This document shows positions 46,897 through 56,251 of a stretch of DNA of 64,000 bases, piece by piece (the first letter of the stretch is position 1; each line of letters starts with the position of its first letter). The notes under the pieces were generated by a model. The model saw nothing but the letters and a program-made list of their open reading frames with translations, ran no database searches and was not told the DNA's origin. The position numbers and the translations under genes were made by a program. Source of the stretch: Thalassobacillus cyri (lineage in GTDB: Bacteria > Bacillota > Bacilli > Bacillales > Halobacillaceae); assembly GCF_900107755.1 (NCBI RefSeq), contig NZ_FNQR01000007.1:62001-126000 (forward strand). The letters are read 5' to 3'.

Positions 46897-48240
46897 TTAC
46901 ATTCCCAGAATTCCCACGGCATTCAAGAAAATTAAGATAATCAATACCGGGGCGATATACTTGATGATGCTGTACCAGATGTTACCGATCGGATTACCGG
47001 TCAAATCCGTAGCGTCCAATGCTGTGGACTTCTTAAAATACCATCCGACAAACAACGCCATGGCTAGACCTCCGAGTGGAAGCAAAATATTGGAGGCAAT
47101 GAAATCCATCGACCCTTGGATATTTCTGTCTCCGATTGGCGTGAAGCCGGACCATATGCCAAAACCTAAGGATACGATCAATCCAAGTACGAACATAATA
47201 GCTCCCGTCAGGATACTCGCCATTTTCCGACTCCAATGGAAAGCCCTCATAAAGTAAGCAACCGGCACTTCCAAAATAGAAACAGATGAAGATAAAGACG
47301 CCAGTGTCAATGCAAAGAAGAAAACCAGACCAACTATCCCGCCAACTGGCATCTGCTCAAATATGCCAGGCAATGTAATGAATACCAATGGCGGACCGGA
47401 TCCAGGGCTGATACCAAAAGCGAAAGCCGCCGGAAAAATGACAATGCCGGAAATGACCGCAAAAAAGGTGTCCATCAGACCGATACCAAGAGTGGCACCA
47501 GGCAGCTTGCTCTCCTTCGACAAGTAGCTTCCATACGTAAGCATGGCACCCATTCCCAAACTTAAGGAAAAGAAGGCCTGCCCCATAGCAGCTAAATATA
47601 CCGATGGATTACTTAACGCTGACCAATCCGGTTGGAAGAGGAATTTCACCCCTTCCACCGCTCCTTCAAGTGAGACACTGTATATTGCCAATCCAATCAA
47701 AATGATAGCCAGTGTTGGCATGAAAATTTTATTGGCCGCTTCGATTCCTCTTTTAACACCGATATAAACGATGGAAATCGTCAGCACCATGAAAAAAGCA
47801 TGCCAGAAAAGAGGCTGCCAGGCATGGGATATAAAACCGCCAAATGCGGCCTCATAACCGCCTTCAGGTTGGCTGAAGAAATCACCGGTAATGTATTTCC
47901 ATAAATAATACATCGACCACCCAGCTACTACGCTGTAAAAGCTTAAAATCAAGAATGATGCCAATACTCCAAAGAAACCGGAAAGGAACCATGGAGTACC
48001 AGGAGATAACTTCGCAAATGATCCAATCACATCACTTTGCGCTTTTCTTCCGATGCTTACCTCTGTTAATAACAAAGGTACACCGATGACAAGTACGAAA
48101 AATAAATATAAAATCAAAAAGGCGCCTCCGCCACTTTCACCCGCAACATATGAGAAACGCCAAATGTTACCGAGCCCAACAGCAGACCCCATCGCCGCCA
48201 GCATAAAGCCGAGCTTGGAGGCCCATTTTTCCCTAGCCAA
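46897..48240 (-). CDS. Sodium-dependent transporter, NSS family
   Basis: A 447-residue neurotransmitter:sodium symporter homologue (LeuT/SNF fold). The N-terminus REKWASKLGFMLAAMGSAVGLGNIWRF carries the unwound TM1 sodium and substrate site. About eleven or twelve membrane helices follow. Bacterial relatives import amino acids or related solutes with sodium; the substrate is not predictable here. The start is TTG 48240, with GAGGGAG eleven bases away. Confidence 0.92.
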   Translation of the reverse strand: MAREKWASKLGFMLAAMGSAVGLGNIWRFSYVAGESGGGAFLILYLFFVLVIGVPLLLTEVSIGRKAQSDVIGSFAKLSPGTPWFLSGFFGVLASFLILSFYSVVAGWSMYYLWKYITGDFFSQPEGGYEAAFGGFISHAWQPLFWHAFFMVLTISIVYIGVKRGIEAANKIFMPTLAIILIGLAIYSVSLEGAVEGVKFLFQPDWSALSNPSVYLAAMGQAFFSLSLGMGAMLTYGSYLSKESKLPGATLGIGLMDTFFAVISGIVIFPAAFAFGISPGSGPPLVFITLPGIFEQMPVGGIVGLVFFFALTLASLSSSVSILEVPVAYFMRAFHWSRKMASILTGAIMFVLGLIVSLGFGIWSGFTPIGDRNIQGSMDFIASNILLPLGGLAMALFVGWYFKKSTALDATDLTGNPIGNIWYSIIKYIAPVLIILIFLNAVGILGM

Positions 48241-48350
48241 TAGTCTTCAACTCCCTCACTCTATTGTTTGTAAATATGCCATAGCATATCACATATTCAT
48301 GGATACGACGACCTATATTCTGAAATTTCATTTTATTTACAGTAGAATAG

Positions 48351-48566
48351 TCACCCTTTAGCGCTAAACCCTTTGTTCTGATTTTCATATTTAGAAGCAG
48401 GCGCTTTGGACCTATACTGTAAGCAATCCGTGCCAGTCGTTTTTTTGACCAGTATAGATGGGATTTCTCTTGTTTTGAATCCATAAGCCCGACACCCTCT
48501 TGGAAACTGAGGATTCCAGGTCGTAAAGAAGAACTTACACCGGAAACAATTGATTTTCCTCATCAT
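48351..48566 (-). CDS. Small four-cysteine protein, probable metal binding
   Basis: A 71-residue protein starting MMRKINCFRCKFFFTTWNPQ from ATG 48566 (or 48563), directly behind GGAGGGAG. Conserved-looking residues are CFRC (7-10), PRGCRAYGFKT (cysteine near 25) and TDCLQYR (near 49). It resembles a widespread short protein family I recall as CxxCxxFxxTWDPxxPxGCKAYGFK, sometimes labelled uracil-DNA glycosylase-related. It is divergent from ywaF and separate from the NSS gene. Confidence 0.72.
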   Translation of the reverse strand: MMRKINCFRCKFFFTTWNPQFPRGCRAYGFKTREIPSILVKKTTGTDCLQYRSKAPASKYENQNKGFSAKG

Positions 48567-48635
48567 ATCTCCCTCCGATATAGCTATGATAGAATAATAG
48601 CACAGAATAAATAAAGGAAAATAGGATGATGGTGT

Positions 48636-49364
48636 ATGAAACAATGGTTCGGCAGTGGTATCAATCAACCTTTCGACATGTTCGGCGGCAGCCATATCAC
48701 CATGTTGATCATCTATTTGACAGGATTGGCATTGATACTTCTTGGAAATAAAAAAATTCAAAAAGATCAGACCGGCTATCAATTGATACGCTGGTTTTTA
48801 TTCGGTCTCCTGATCATTTCCGAAGTCTCTTACCAGACCTGGGCCATAGTTAACGGCGTGTGGAGCAGCAATGATTATCTACCATTACACCTGTGCGGCA
48901 TTGCATCCTTAGTTGCTGCAACTGCGCTTTGGAAACAGAATCATACGTTGATAAAAATCACCTATTTCATTGCCGTCATTCCTGCTTTGATGGCTTTAGT
49001 GACCCCAGACCTTCCCCATGACTACCAACATTACCGTTACTGGAAATTCTTCCTTCATCATATGGGGATATCCTGGTCTGGAGTACTGCTGACGCTGGTA
49101 CACCCAGTGACCATCACCTGGAAAACTACCATGAAGGCATATGGGCTGCTGGTGATTTACGCCATCCTGATGGGCTTCGTTAATCAAGCTATCGGTTCTA
49201 ATTATTTATATTTATCCCGGACGCCAGGAAAGGGAACTCCGCTTGATTTATTAGGTGATGGTTTTTGGTATTATATCAATCTAGGACTTCTCGCTTTTGC
49301 TTCTTTTTGGCTGCTTTATTTTATCTATCAACTTTTCACCCGGCAAAACAAAGATAAAAAATAA
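48636..49364 (+). CDS. ywaF: YwaF/TIGR02206 family membrane protein
   Basis: A 242-residue polytopic protein with six or seven helices, matching the YwaF-like TIGR02206 family: FGGSHITMLIIYL, LPLHLCGIASL and MGFVNQAIGSNYLYLSRTP. Function is unknown. The ATG at 48636 follows AGGATGATGG. Confidence 0.86.
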   Translation: MKQWFGSGINQPFDMFGGSHITMLIIYLTGLALILLGNKKIQKDQTGYQLIRWFLFGLLIISEVSYQTWAIVNGVWSSNDYLPLHLCGIASLVAATALWKQNHTLIKITYFIAVIPALMALVTPDLPHDYQHYRYWKFFLHHMGISWSGVLLTLVHPVTITWKTTMKAYGLLVIYAILMGFVNQAIGSNYLYLSRTPGKGTPLDLLGDGFWYYINLGLLAFASFWLLYFIYQLFTRQNKDKK

Positions 49365-49377
49365 TCACTATTAGAAA

Positions 49378-49460
49378 ACTTGGCTTATCGCCAAGTCCTT
49401 ATGGCGAAAGCCTAAGTGTTTCTTATACTTTAACCCTTTAACAAAGTTAAACTTTCTTAA
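49378..49460 (+). repeat. Terminator-linked dispersed repeat, copy D (most complete)
   Basis: ggcttatcgcca and tggcgaaagcc form a hairpin; then cttatactttaaccctttaa and the palindrome tttaacaaagttaaa follow. Copies A, B and C match it in order and orientation. The ctaE terminator stem begins 12 bases after it. Confidence 0.82.
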
Positions 49461-49471
49461 ATTACAAAGAA

Positions 49472-49502
49472 AAGCCCGAAGCCTTTGTTCAGCTTTGGGC
49501 TT
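49472..49502 (-). terminator. Intrinsic terminator of ctaCDE
   Basis: On the minus strand AAGCCCAAAGC pairs with GCTTCGGGCTT, followed by TTCTTTG, after the ctaE stop. Confidence 0.85.
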
Positions 49503-49509
49503 GTTGTTG

Positions 49510-50085
49510 TTAAAACAAATATGGAGCGTATACGATAATCAGTATCAGCACCCAAATAATATCAACAAAGTGCCAGTAGTAGTTGAATATCCTGTGCTTT
49601 TCCTCAAACAAGGTATACGGAAGCAGTTCCCGTTGAATCAACAGGACAATCATCCAGCCTAAGCCAAATAATACGTGGGAAGCATGGAGACCGACCAGGA
49701 CAAAATAGGAAGATAGGAAGTTGTTGGTAGCCACGGTATGCCCCTCTGAAACGAACTTATAAAATTCATGGGTTTCAAAGTACATGAATGTGGCACCAAA
49801 AATAAAGGTGATCAGTAACCCCGTCAGAATCAAATTGGCATTACGTCTTTCCAATCCCTTCTCTGCAATCATCAACGTTCCGCTGCTGGAAAGAAGGAAG
49901 ATTGAAGACAAGACAACAGTTTTCATTTCAAATAGTTCGCTTGGGTGGGGTCCCTGTTCAGCAGGAGTATAAATGATATACGTAGCAAACAACGTTGCGA
50001 ACATGACCGCTTCTACAAATAAGTAGATGAAAAAGCCCATCCGCTTATCGCCAAACAAATCCCTGGACATTGTTTTACTGCTCAT
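49510..50085 (-). CDS. ctaE: Cytochrome c oxidase subunit III
   Basis: Subunit III of a heme-copper oxidase, 191 residues with five predicted membrane helices. Family phrases: GFFIYLFVEAVMFATLFATY, SSYFVLVGLHASHVLFGLGW and YYWHFVDIIWVLIL. The ATG at 50085 follows GGAAGGAGGAGC and lies within the end of ctaD (11-base overlap). The frame extends to 50124 without a site. Last gene of the operon; no subunit IV gene follows. Confidence 0.93.
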   Translation of the reverse strand: MSSKTMSRDLFGDKRMGFFIYLFVEAVMFATLFATYIIYTPAEQGPHPSELFEMKTVVLSSIFLLSSSGTLMIAEKGLERRNANLILTGLLITFIFGATFMYFETHEFYKFVSEGHTVATNNFLSSYFVLVGLHASHVLFGLGWMIVLLIQRELLPYTLFEEKHRIFNYYWHFVDIIWVLILIIVYAPYLF

Positions 50086-52003
50086 TGTCCTGCTCCTCCT
50101 TCCTGTATACGGCTGTGCGCTCATCGTTGAAAGCCCGCAACACGAAGAACCCTAACGATGCAGCTCCTCCGATAATCTGCATCCAGAGCCATCCGTATAT
50201 GAATCCAAAACTCATTATGGTCAGGGCTACTGATAGAACAAACGGCTGTACGGTACGGATGGAAACCGGTGATGCACGATGATGTTCCGCAACGGGGAGG
50301 GGCTTCCCCTCCTGCTTCGCCCACCATAAAGCATCACGTCGATCAATAATCGGCATTTTTTCAAATGGATGCTCAGGTGCCGGAGATGGAACGTACCATT
50401 CCAATGTTCTTCCATCCCACGGGTCCGCACCGACATTTTCCTTTTTCGGACGATGCGTCTTATATACATTCCATATGACAAACAACATACTTGCTCCCAT
50501 CATGAAGGCACCAATGGTACTGATGAAGTTATAAACAAACACTCCATCTTCCCAAGTGTAGTCATAGACCCGGCGCGGCATTCCATTCAAACCAGCCAGG
50601 TGCTGCGGGAAGAAGGTCAGGTGGAATCCGATCAAGAAAAGCCAAAAATGCCATTTCCCCAACTTTTCATCCAGCATTTTGCCTGTCATTTTCGGATACC
50701 AGTAATACAGTCCGGCAAATGCCCCTAAAACAGTAGAACCGATAATGACGTAGTGAAAGTGGGCCACAACGAAATAAGTATCATGATACTGCATATCTGC
50801 AGCCGCTGAGGCAAGCATGACACCAGTTACCCCTCCCATTACGAAGGTCGGAATGAATCCAAGCGCAAATAACATCGGCGTCTTGATGCGGATTACCCCT
50901 CTCCTCATAGTAAATAGCCAGTTGAACACTTTCACCCCTGTCGGCACAGCGATCATCATCGTTGTAATCGCAAAAAATGTATTGGCGAATGGCCCTAAAC
51001 CAACAGTAAACATGTGGTGGGCCCATACCATGAACCCTAGCATTCCAATCAACGCTAATGCGATAACCATCGAGGTGTATCCAAATACATTTTTTCTTGA
51101 AAAAGCAGATATAATATCGGAAAAAATACCAAAAGCCGGTAGCGCGAGGATATAAACCTCAGGATGCCCGAAGATCCAAAAAAGGTGCTGCCAGTATACA
51201 GGATGCCCGAGCTCGCCTACAAAGAAAGTCGCCCCATATAGACGGTCGAATTGCAGCAGTAACAAGGCAATTGCCAATACAGGAAACGCGACAAGAATAA
51301 GAAATGATGTAATCAGACTTGCCCATGGAAATAATGGCATCCGTGTCAATTTCAGACCTGGAGCCCTCAGGCGTAAAATCGTGACAATCATATTGATGGC
51401 AGCGAAAATTGTACCAAGACCGGAGATCTGCAGACCGAAGATATAATAATTATTATTCGGACCACCTGTGAATTCATAAGTAGATAAAGGCGCATAGGCT
51501 GTCCACCCTGCATTCGGGGCTGCATTGAAGAAGAACGCCGCGAAAAATATCATCCCTCCGGTCAAGAATAAGTAAAAACCAATGGCATTTAAAAATGGAA
51601 ATGCCAGATCATTCGCACCGATTTGCAAGGGAACCGCCACATTCATCAAACCAATCAACAATGGCATAGCAACAAAGAAAATCATCATCGTGCCATGAGT
51701 TGTAAATATTTCATTATATTTATCCCCTTGGAATACCCAAAACTGGTTCTCAGGTGTAACCAGCTGGAGCCTTATAAATAACGCGTCTATTCCTGCACGA
51801 AAAAAGAATAGAATAGCAAATATAATGTATAATGTCCCGATTTTACGGTGATTCGTACTTGTAGCGTAGTCCCATATCACCGGCCAATGCCGTTTCTTGG
51901 TCAGCCAATATAATACGATCGGGGTTCCTAGAATCACTGAAACCCATGCGGCTACGACATCCGTCGGTAATACAATCAACTCTCCAAATAAGTAAAATTC
52001 CAT
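50075..52003 (-). CDS. ctaD: Cytochrome c oxidase subunit I
   Basis: Catalytic subunit of a heme-copper oxidase (642 residues), the proton-pumping reduction of oxygen to water. Low-spin heme and heme-copper ligands appear in FTTHGTMMIFF, the CuB His-Tyr segment FGHPEVYILALP, VWAHHMFTVG and the heme ligands in VAHFHYVIIGS. Two extra helices at the C-terminus follow a long linker, a layout known in Bacillus CtaD. It lies between ctaC and ctaE. Confidence 0.95.
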   Translation of the reverse strand: MEFYLFGELIVLPTDVVAAWVSVILGTPIVLYWLTKKRHWPVIWDYATSTNHRKIGTLYIIFAILFFFRAGIDALFIRLQLVTPENQFWVFQGDKYNEIFTTHGTMMIFFVAMPLLIGLMNVAVPLQIGANDLAFPFLNAIGFYLFLTGGMIFFAAFFFNAAPNAGWTAYAPLSTYEFTGGPNNNYYIFGLQISGLGTIFAAINMIVTILRLRAPGLKLTRMPLFPWASLITSFLILVAFPVLAIALLLLQFDRLYGATFFVGELGHPVYWQHLFWIFGHPEVYILALPAFGIFSDIISAFSRKNVFGYTSMVIALALIGMLGFMVWAHHMFTVGLGPFANTFFAITTMMIAVPTGVKVFNWLFTMRRGVIRIKTPMLFALGFIPTFVMGGVTGVMLASAAADMQYHDTYFVVAHFHYVIIGSTVLGAFAGLYYWYPKMTGKMLDEKLGKWHFWLFLIGFHLTFFPQHLAGLNGMPRRVYDYTWEDGVFVYNFISTIGAFMMGASMLFVIWNVYKTHRPKKENVGADPWDGRTLEWYVPSPAPEHPFEKMPIIDRRDALWWAKQEGKPLPVAEHHRASPVSIRTVQPFVLSVALTIMSFGFIYGWLWMQIIGGAASLGFFVLRAFNDERTAVYRKEEQDNEQ

Positions 52004-52026
52004 GTTTTCACCCTTTTCCCCTACCG

Positions 52027-52710
52027 TTATTCTTCATTCAGCCATGCTTGAAATTCTTCTTGTTCCATCACTTCCGCTTCGAACCTCATATCAGCATGAA
52101 GCGTCCCACAGTATTCCGCGCATTTCCCCTGATAGGTGCCCGTTTCCTCCGGAGTAACCTTCAGTCTGTTTTCTTCGCCAGGCAAGACATCAATTTTCCC
52201 AGCTAGTTTCGGCACCCAAAATGAGTGAATCACATCTTTGGATGTTAAATGGAAAATAACTTCCCGGTCTTCCGGCAAAACTAATTTTTTATGCGTTTCT
52301 TTCCCGTTTTCATACTCGAAGGTCCATCTGAATTGTTCTCCGGTGACATTGACATGGACAGCATTATCATCTGAACTGGCACCAATATAGGAGACATCAT
52401 ACGTAATCATCACCGTAGGAACCGCCAGTCCAATCAGCAGGATGATAGGGAGTACGGTCCAGATGATTTCCAGTGTCCGATTCCCTTCTTCATGCTTTGG
52501 AACATCATGACGATTTTTTTCTGTTTCCCTGTATTTCACTGTAAAAGCTATAAAAAGCAGTGCTACTACTAACACGACGAACATCATAATCCCAAAACTT
52601 AAGTAAATTAAAAATGCCTGATCAGAAGCTGTCTGGGTTTTCGGATCAAGCACACGCAGGTTGCATCCTGATAGGATGAACAAAAATGATAACAATACAA
52701 GTATTTTCAT
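52027..52710 (-). CDS. ctaC: Cytochrome c oxidase subunit II (CuA, no heme c domain)
   Basis: Subunit II (227 residues) that accepts electrons at the CuA centre. Lipobox LSGC near residue 16 predicts a lipoprotein; two helices follow. The CuA ligands are present: His in SKDVIHSFWVP and CAEYCGTLHADM (C-x3-C-x3-H-x2-M), so it is a cytochrome c rather than quinol oxidase. B. subtilis caa3 CtaC carries a fused cytochrome c domain and is about 356 residues; that domain is missing here. First gene of ctaCDE. Confidence 0.93.
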   Translation of the reverse strand: MKILVLLSFLFILSGCNLRVLDPKTQTASDQAFLIYLSFGIMMFVVLVVALLFIAFTVKYRETEKNRHDVPKHEEGNRTLEIIWTVLPIILLIGLAVPTVMITYDVSYIGASSDDNAVHVNVTGEQFRWTFEYENGKETHKKLVLPEDREVIFHLTSKDVIHSFWVPKLAGKIDVLPGEENRLKVTPEETGTYQGKCAEYCGTLHADMRFEAEVMEQEEFQAWLNEE

Positions 52711-52937
52711 GCTTCACGCAACCTTTACCGATAATTTTTTTAAATATGTTATTACCCCTTTAACCTAACAATAAATTCATTAAACCTTTTATCTTTGCCA
52801 TCAATATGGGGAATTACGGATGTAATTCCAATAACATATTTACAGCAGATAGCTTGTCATGATTATTTAAATTTACTTACTTACGGTGACAATATATAAT
52901 GATAGTAATTTAATGCTAAAAGGGACTGAATTGTTTT

Positions 52938-53792
52938 ATGGTGCAAAAAGAACACGTGGTATTCTTCCAAAAGAAAATATCCGAAAACATCGAAGAATTG
53001 ACAGAAAGAATATTCACTTTGTATGAACATAGGTACCCGGAAGAACTGGAAAAGTTAACAGAAGAAGACTTAAAAGATAATAAAAGAATCGTCTATGAAC
53101 TATTTGAAACAATCGCTAAAACAATGCTATACGTAGAAAAATCCAATGAAATAGCTGCTCAATGGGGAAAGGAAATTGGAAAAACAAGTGTCCGCCGAGG
53201 CGGTTCGCTAAGTGAAGCTTTGGAAAGAATCGGAATGTACAAAGAAGTGCTTTGGACATTTATCGAAGAAGCAGCACGTGACACCGATTATAATTTCACC
53301 CATATCATCGAAGTGGTGACACGTACGGATGATATCTTCAACCATATCGTGCATGGTTTCAGTCTCAGTTTCGCACAGGAAGAAGAGCGAATTCTAAAAG
53401 ATTATGAAGAAAAATATTTGAAGCTTTCCACCCCAATCGTCCCCATCAAAGATTCAGTCGCCATCCTGCCGATTATTGGAGAGATCGATCAGAAACGGGC
53501 AGATGTACTGATGGATGAGACATTGAAGGAAGTAAGCAACTGGAATATCGACTGGTTGATCATCGATTTATCCGGTGTGTATGATGTGAACAATTCATTC
53601 ATGAGCCACTTGCACCGTCTGCTTGATTCGCTGACTCTTTTAGGAATAACCCCACTCCTTACTGGTATGAGACCGGATCTCAGCATGCAGGCGACCAAAC
53701 TTGGGTTATTTCAAACGAGTAAAAACCGTATTACGACTTGCTCCTCTTTAAAACAAGCTATCGAGCTGTTAGACAAGAAAAACATTTCTTAA
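52938..53792 (+). CDS. RsbR-like stressosome protein (STAS domain)
   Basis: A 284-residue protein with an N-terminal all-helical, globin-like sensor region (about residues 1-155) and a C-terminal STAS domain (about 165-280, LSTPIVPIKDSVAILPIIGEID). RsbR paralogues form the stressosome with RsbS and RsbT upstream of sigma-B in Bacillus. The position equivalent to the phospho-threonine of RsbR (DITGV) reads DLSGV, and LSTPIVP holds Ser/Thr near the other site. It is an isolated gene; no rsbS or rsbT is nearby. Confidence 0.86.
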   Translation: MVQKEHVVFFQKKISENIEELTERIFTLYEHRYPEELEKLTEEDLKDNKRIVYELFETIAKTMLYVEKSNEIAAQWGKEIGKTSVRRGGSLSEALERIGMYKEVLWTFIEEAARDTDYNFTHIIEVVTRTDDIFNHIVHGFSLSFAQEEERILKDYEEKYLKLSTPIVPIKDSVAILPIIGEIDQKRADVLMDETLKEVSNWNIDWLIIDLSGVYDVNNSFMSHLHRLLDSLTLLGITPLLTGMRPDLSMQATKLGLFQTSKNRITTCSSLKQAIELLDKKNIS

Positions 53793-53800
53793 AAAGAACG

Positions 53801-53838
53801 AAGCCAGCTTCCCATACTGGAGAAGCTGGCTTTTTTTA
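53801..53838. terminator. Bidirectional terminator after the RsbR-like gene
   Basis: AAGCCAGCTTC pairs with GAAGCTGGCTT and is followed by seven T. It is shared with the convergent phasin-like gene. Confidence 0.92.
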
Positions 53839-54150
53839 TTAGTATTCACTTTTGTCCTGATGGAGTTTTTCTAAACGTTGTACCCTTGCTTCTAATATTT
53901 CAAGTTCGTCTTTCGTTACAAAGCCCATCTCTTTAGCACGCTGTTGCATTTTCTCTTTGCCCTGCTCACTCCATTCCGCATCTTTCTGCATTCCCTTAGC
54001 CATAAATTCATCGAACATTTCACGTGCCTGAGAAGGACTGACATCTCCCCGCTGGACTAAGTCATCCAGCAGCTTTTCTGCTTTTTCTTTCCCGCTTAGA
54101 GCTGCTCCTAACCCCAGATAAAATCCTTTTTTTAACATGTCACTCATCAT
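53839..54150 (-). CDS. Phasin-like coiled-coil protein
   Basis: A 103-residue, charged, helical protein: LKKGFYLGLGAALSGKEKAEKLLDDLVQRGDVSP, then EFMAKGMQKDAE and a C-terminal coiled coil (DELEILEARVQRLEKLH). This matches the polyhydroxyalkanoate synthesis regulator/phasin-like family. The start ATGATG overlaps the UbiB stop by four bases, so it is translationally coupled. Whether it binds polymer granules or serves the UbiB kinase is unknown. Confidence 0.82.
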   Translation of the reverse strand: MMSDMLKKGFYLGLGAALSGKEKAEKLLDDLVQRGDVSPSQAREMFDEFMAKGMQKDAEWSEQGKEKMQQRAKEMGFVTKDELEILEARVQRLEKLHQDKSEY

Positions 54151-55808
54151 TGACCCCTCCTGTTCATATTAATAGTATTCATCATTTTGACGTGCTTCCT
54201 TCCGAAAACTAACAATCCCAAAACACCAAACGTGGCAAGCACAAAGCCGACCCACATAAGAAGAACGTCGGCTGATCGATACCAGAAAATACCGAATCCA
54301 CCGCCAGCGACAGCAGTCAAGAAGGACAAAGCGGCGTAGAATAAATAAAATTGGTGGAACATATGATTTTGTTGCTTTTCAGCAGCCCACTCCCGATCTC
54401 GATCGCCACTTTCCAAATAGCTGACTAATGCTCTCGGCACCGACAACAGCGGCCGGGCTGTTTCAGCAGCGATATCTTTATAGAAACCATACTTGGAATC
54501 ATCACCGCTCATCCATTCCCGAATTACAGGTTTTCCCCAGGCCATCAAGTCGATTTGAGGATACACAGCTGTCAGAACTCCAATGATGATGGAAGTAGCT
54601 CTTCCTAAAAATGCATAATCGGCAGGCAGCTGGATCGGCTGATTTTTTACGAACCGCTGGATATCCTCCATAATGTCGTTCATAATCGTCGCATCCAGTT
54701 TGGTGAAGTCCCCGTCCAAATACATATCGACTGTTTCCCTCAACAATTTTTTCACGCGTTCTGTATCAGCATTTTCAAGCAGGAAGTTCATTTTAAATAA
54801 AGCATCGATTACCTGGTCATAATCATCTAAAATGAACCCTTGGATCATCATCCGGATGTAACTGGCATCCTGCTTTTTAATTTCCCCAACCATACCAAAG
54901 TCAATCACTACAACCGTTCCGTCCGCTTTCAGCATCAAATTCCCTGAATGAGGATCCGAATGGAACATGCCGGTATATAAAAATTGCTCGACACATAAAT
55001 CGAATAGTATTCTTGCGATTTTTTCGCGGCTGATGCCATGCTTTTTGATGAAAGATAAATCAGTGACCCTCGCCCCTTCAATCCATTCCATTACCAGTAC
55101 ACGCTGCGTCGAAAAATCATTATAATATTCTGGAATATAGACATTCTCCATATCCTTGAATCTTTTTTTAAAATGATTTCCGTTTTGCAGTTCTTTTTTA
55201 AAGTCCAGTTCATTACTCATAACCGTTACAATTTCTTTGTAGAGCGCCTGTAAATCCGCTTTCTTTCCATATTCCGTAAAACGGCGCAGCATCCAGAAGA
55301 CGATGCGGAGAGCCTTGAAGTCCATATGAAAAATATCTTTGACACGATAACGCTGCACCTTAATAGCGACGGGGGTGCCATCATTCAAAGTCGCTTTGTA
55401 AACCTCACCGATGGAAGCTGAAGCTACCGCCTTTTGATCTATATCCTGCAGGAATCCTTCCAGCTCTCCATTCCATTCTTCCTCCAGAATTTTTTTAGAA
55501 TATGAAAAAGGAACCGGCTCTACCCGATCGACCAAACCCTCCAGTTCCCGAATGAAGGTATCAGGCAGTAAATCAGCGCGCGAACTTAAAAATTGCCCGA
55601 ACTTGATCAATAGCCCTCCTAAACGGATTGATTTGACACGATACTCACGCGCTTGCTTGGTCATCAAATCATCCCATTTACGTTTCGTCTCTTCATCCCA
55701 GATCCTATGGGTTTTCTGGAACCATAATAACTGCAACATGAATTTGGCAGACATCCAAACAATTATAGTTATCCTGTATAAAGCTATGTATTTCATTCGA
55801 TCCCGCAC
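54147..55808 (-). CDS. UbiB/AarF (ABC1) family protein kinase-like ATPase
   Basis: A 553-residue atypical kinase of the UbiB/COQ8 family: the KxGQ motif in LIKFGQFLSSRADLLPD, an Ala-rich loop in KAVASASIGEVYKA, the catalytic HSDPHSGNLMLK and metal-binding VVIDFGMVGEI. Two C-terminal membrane helices end the protein. UbiB proteins support isoprenoid quinone metabolism elsewhere; here menaquinone is expected. The start may be GTG 55808 or ATG 55796. Followed by the phasin-like gene. Confidence 0.92.
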   Translation of the reverse strand: MRDRMKYIALYRITIIVWMSAKFMLQLLWFQKTHRIWDEETKRKWDDLMTKQAREYRVKSIRLGGLLIKFGQFLSSRADLLPDTFIRELEGLVDRVEPVPFSYSKKILEEEWNGELEGFLQDIDQKAVASASIGEVYKATLNDGTPVAIKVQRYRVKDIFHMDFKALRIVFWMLRRFTEYGKKADLQALYKEIVTVMSNELDFKKELQNGNHFKKRFKDMENVYIPEYYNDFSTQRVLVMEWIEGARVTDLSFIKKHGISREKIARILFDLCVEQFLYTGMFHSDPHSGNLMLKADGTVVVIDFGMVGEIKKQDASYIRMMIQGFILDDYDQVIDALFKMNFLLENADTERVKKLLRETVDMYLDGDFTKLDATIMNDIMEDIQRFVKNQPIQLPADYAFLGRATSIIIGVLTAVYPQIDLMAWGKPVIREWMSGDDSKYGFYKDIAAETARPLLSVPRALVSYLESGDRDREWAAEKQQNHMFHQFYLFYAALSFLTAVAGGGFGIFWYRSADVLLMWVGFVLATFGVLGLLVFGRKHVKMMNTINMNRRGQ

Positions 55809-56251
55809 CCCAGCTCACCCCCTGCTTTGTTTCTCTATTATTAGTACCCTATTTTTTCTCTCTCAATCTTAGAATTAAGCAAGTGAATCTCGCAAAACGG
55901 TACATACCACCCTCTGAACCGAAGACACCTGACCTTTGTCACCGTTTTCCGGGTAAAAATCACCAAATTCGATAATTATTTCAACGATTTTCCTGGATAG
56001 ATTACACCTATTTAGCCAATTATCGACTATCACCTTTACTAACCGAAAAGCGCATGACAAAAATCGGCGTTACCTTCCAAAATTTTTCTCCAAACAAAAC
56101 GTTTTTAGGATATACGCCTCACTTAAACATGACTTAAGTAGCATTTATAGGATGAATTCCCTCCTTTTTTACCATTCACAATTTTCCGAATTTTGGAGAT
56201 AATTATAAGCATATGGAAAATATTCCATGAATTTTAGGGGGAGGAATCACA
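55809..56251. other. Intergenic region before the metalloprotease gene, no gene recognised
   Basis: About 440 A+T-rich bases between divergent genes. No ORF of convincing length with a binding site, no terminator, and no repeat of the families found elsewhere. It should hold the promoters of both neighbours; I could not pick out reliable elements. Confidence 0.5.
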
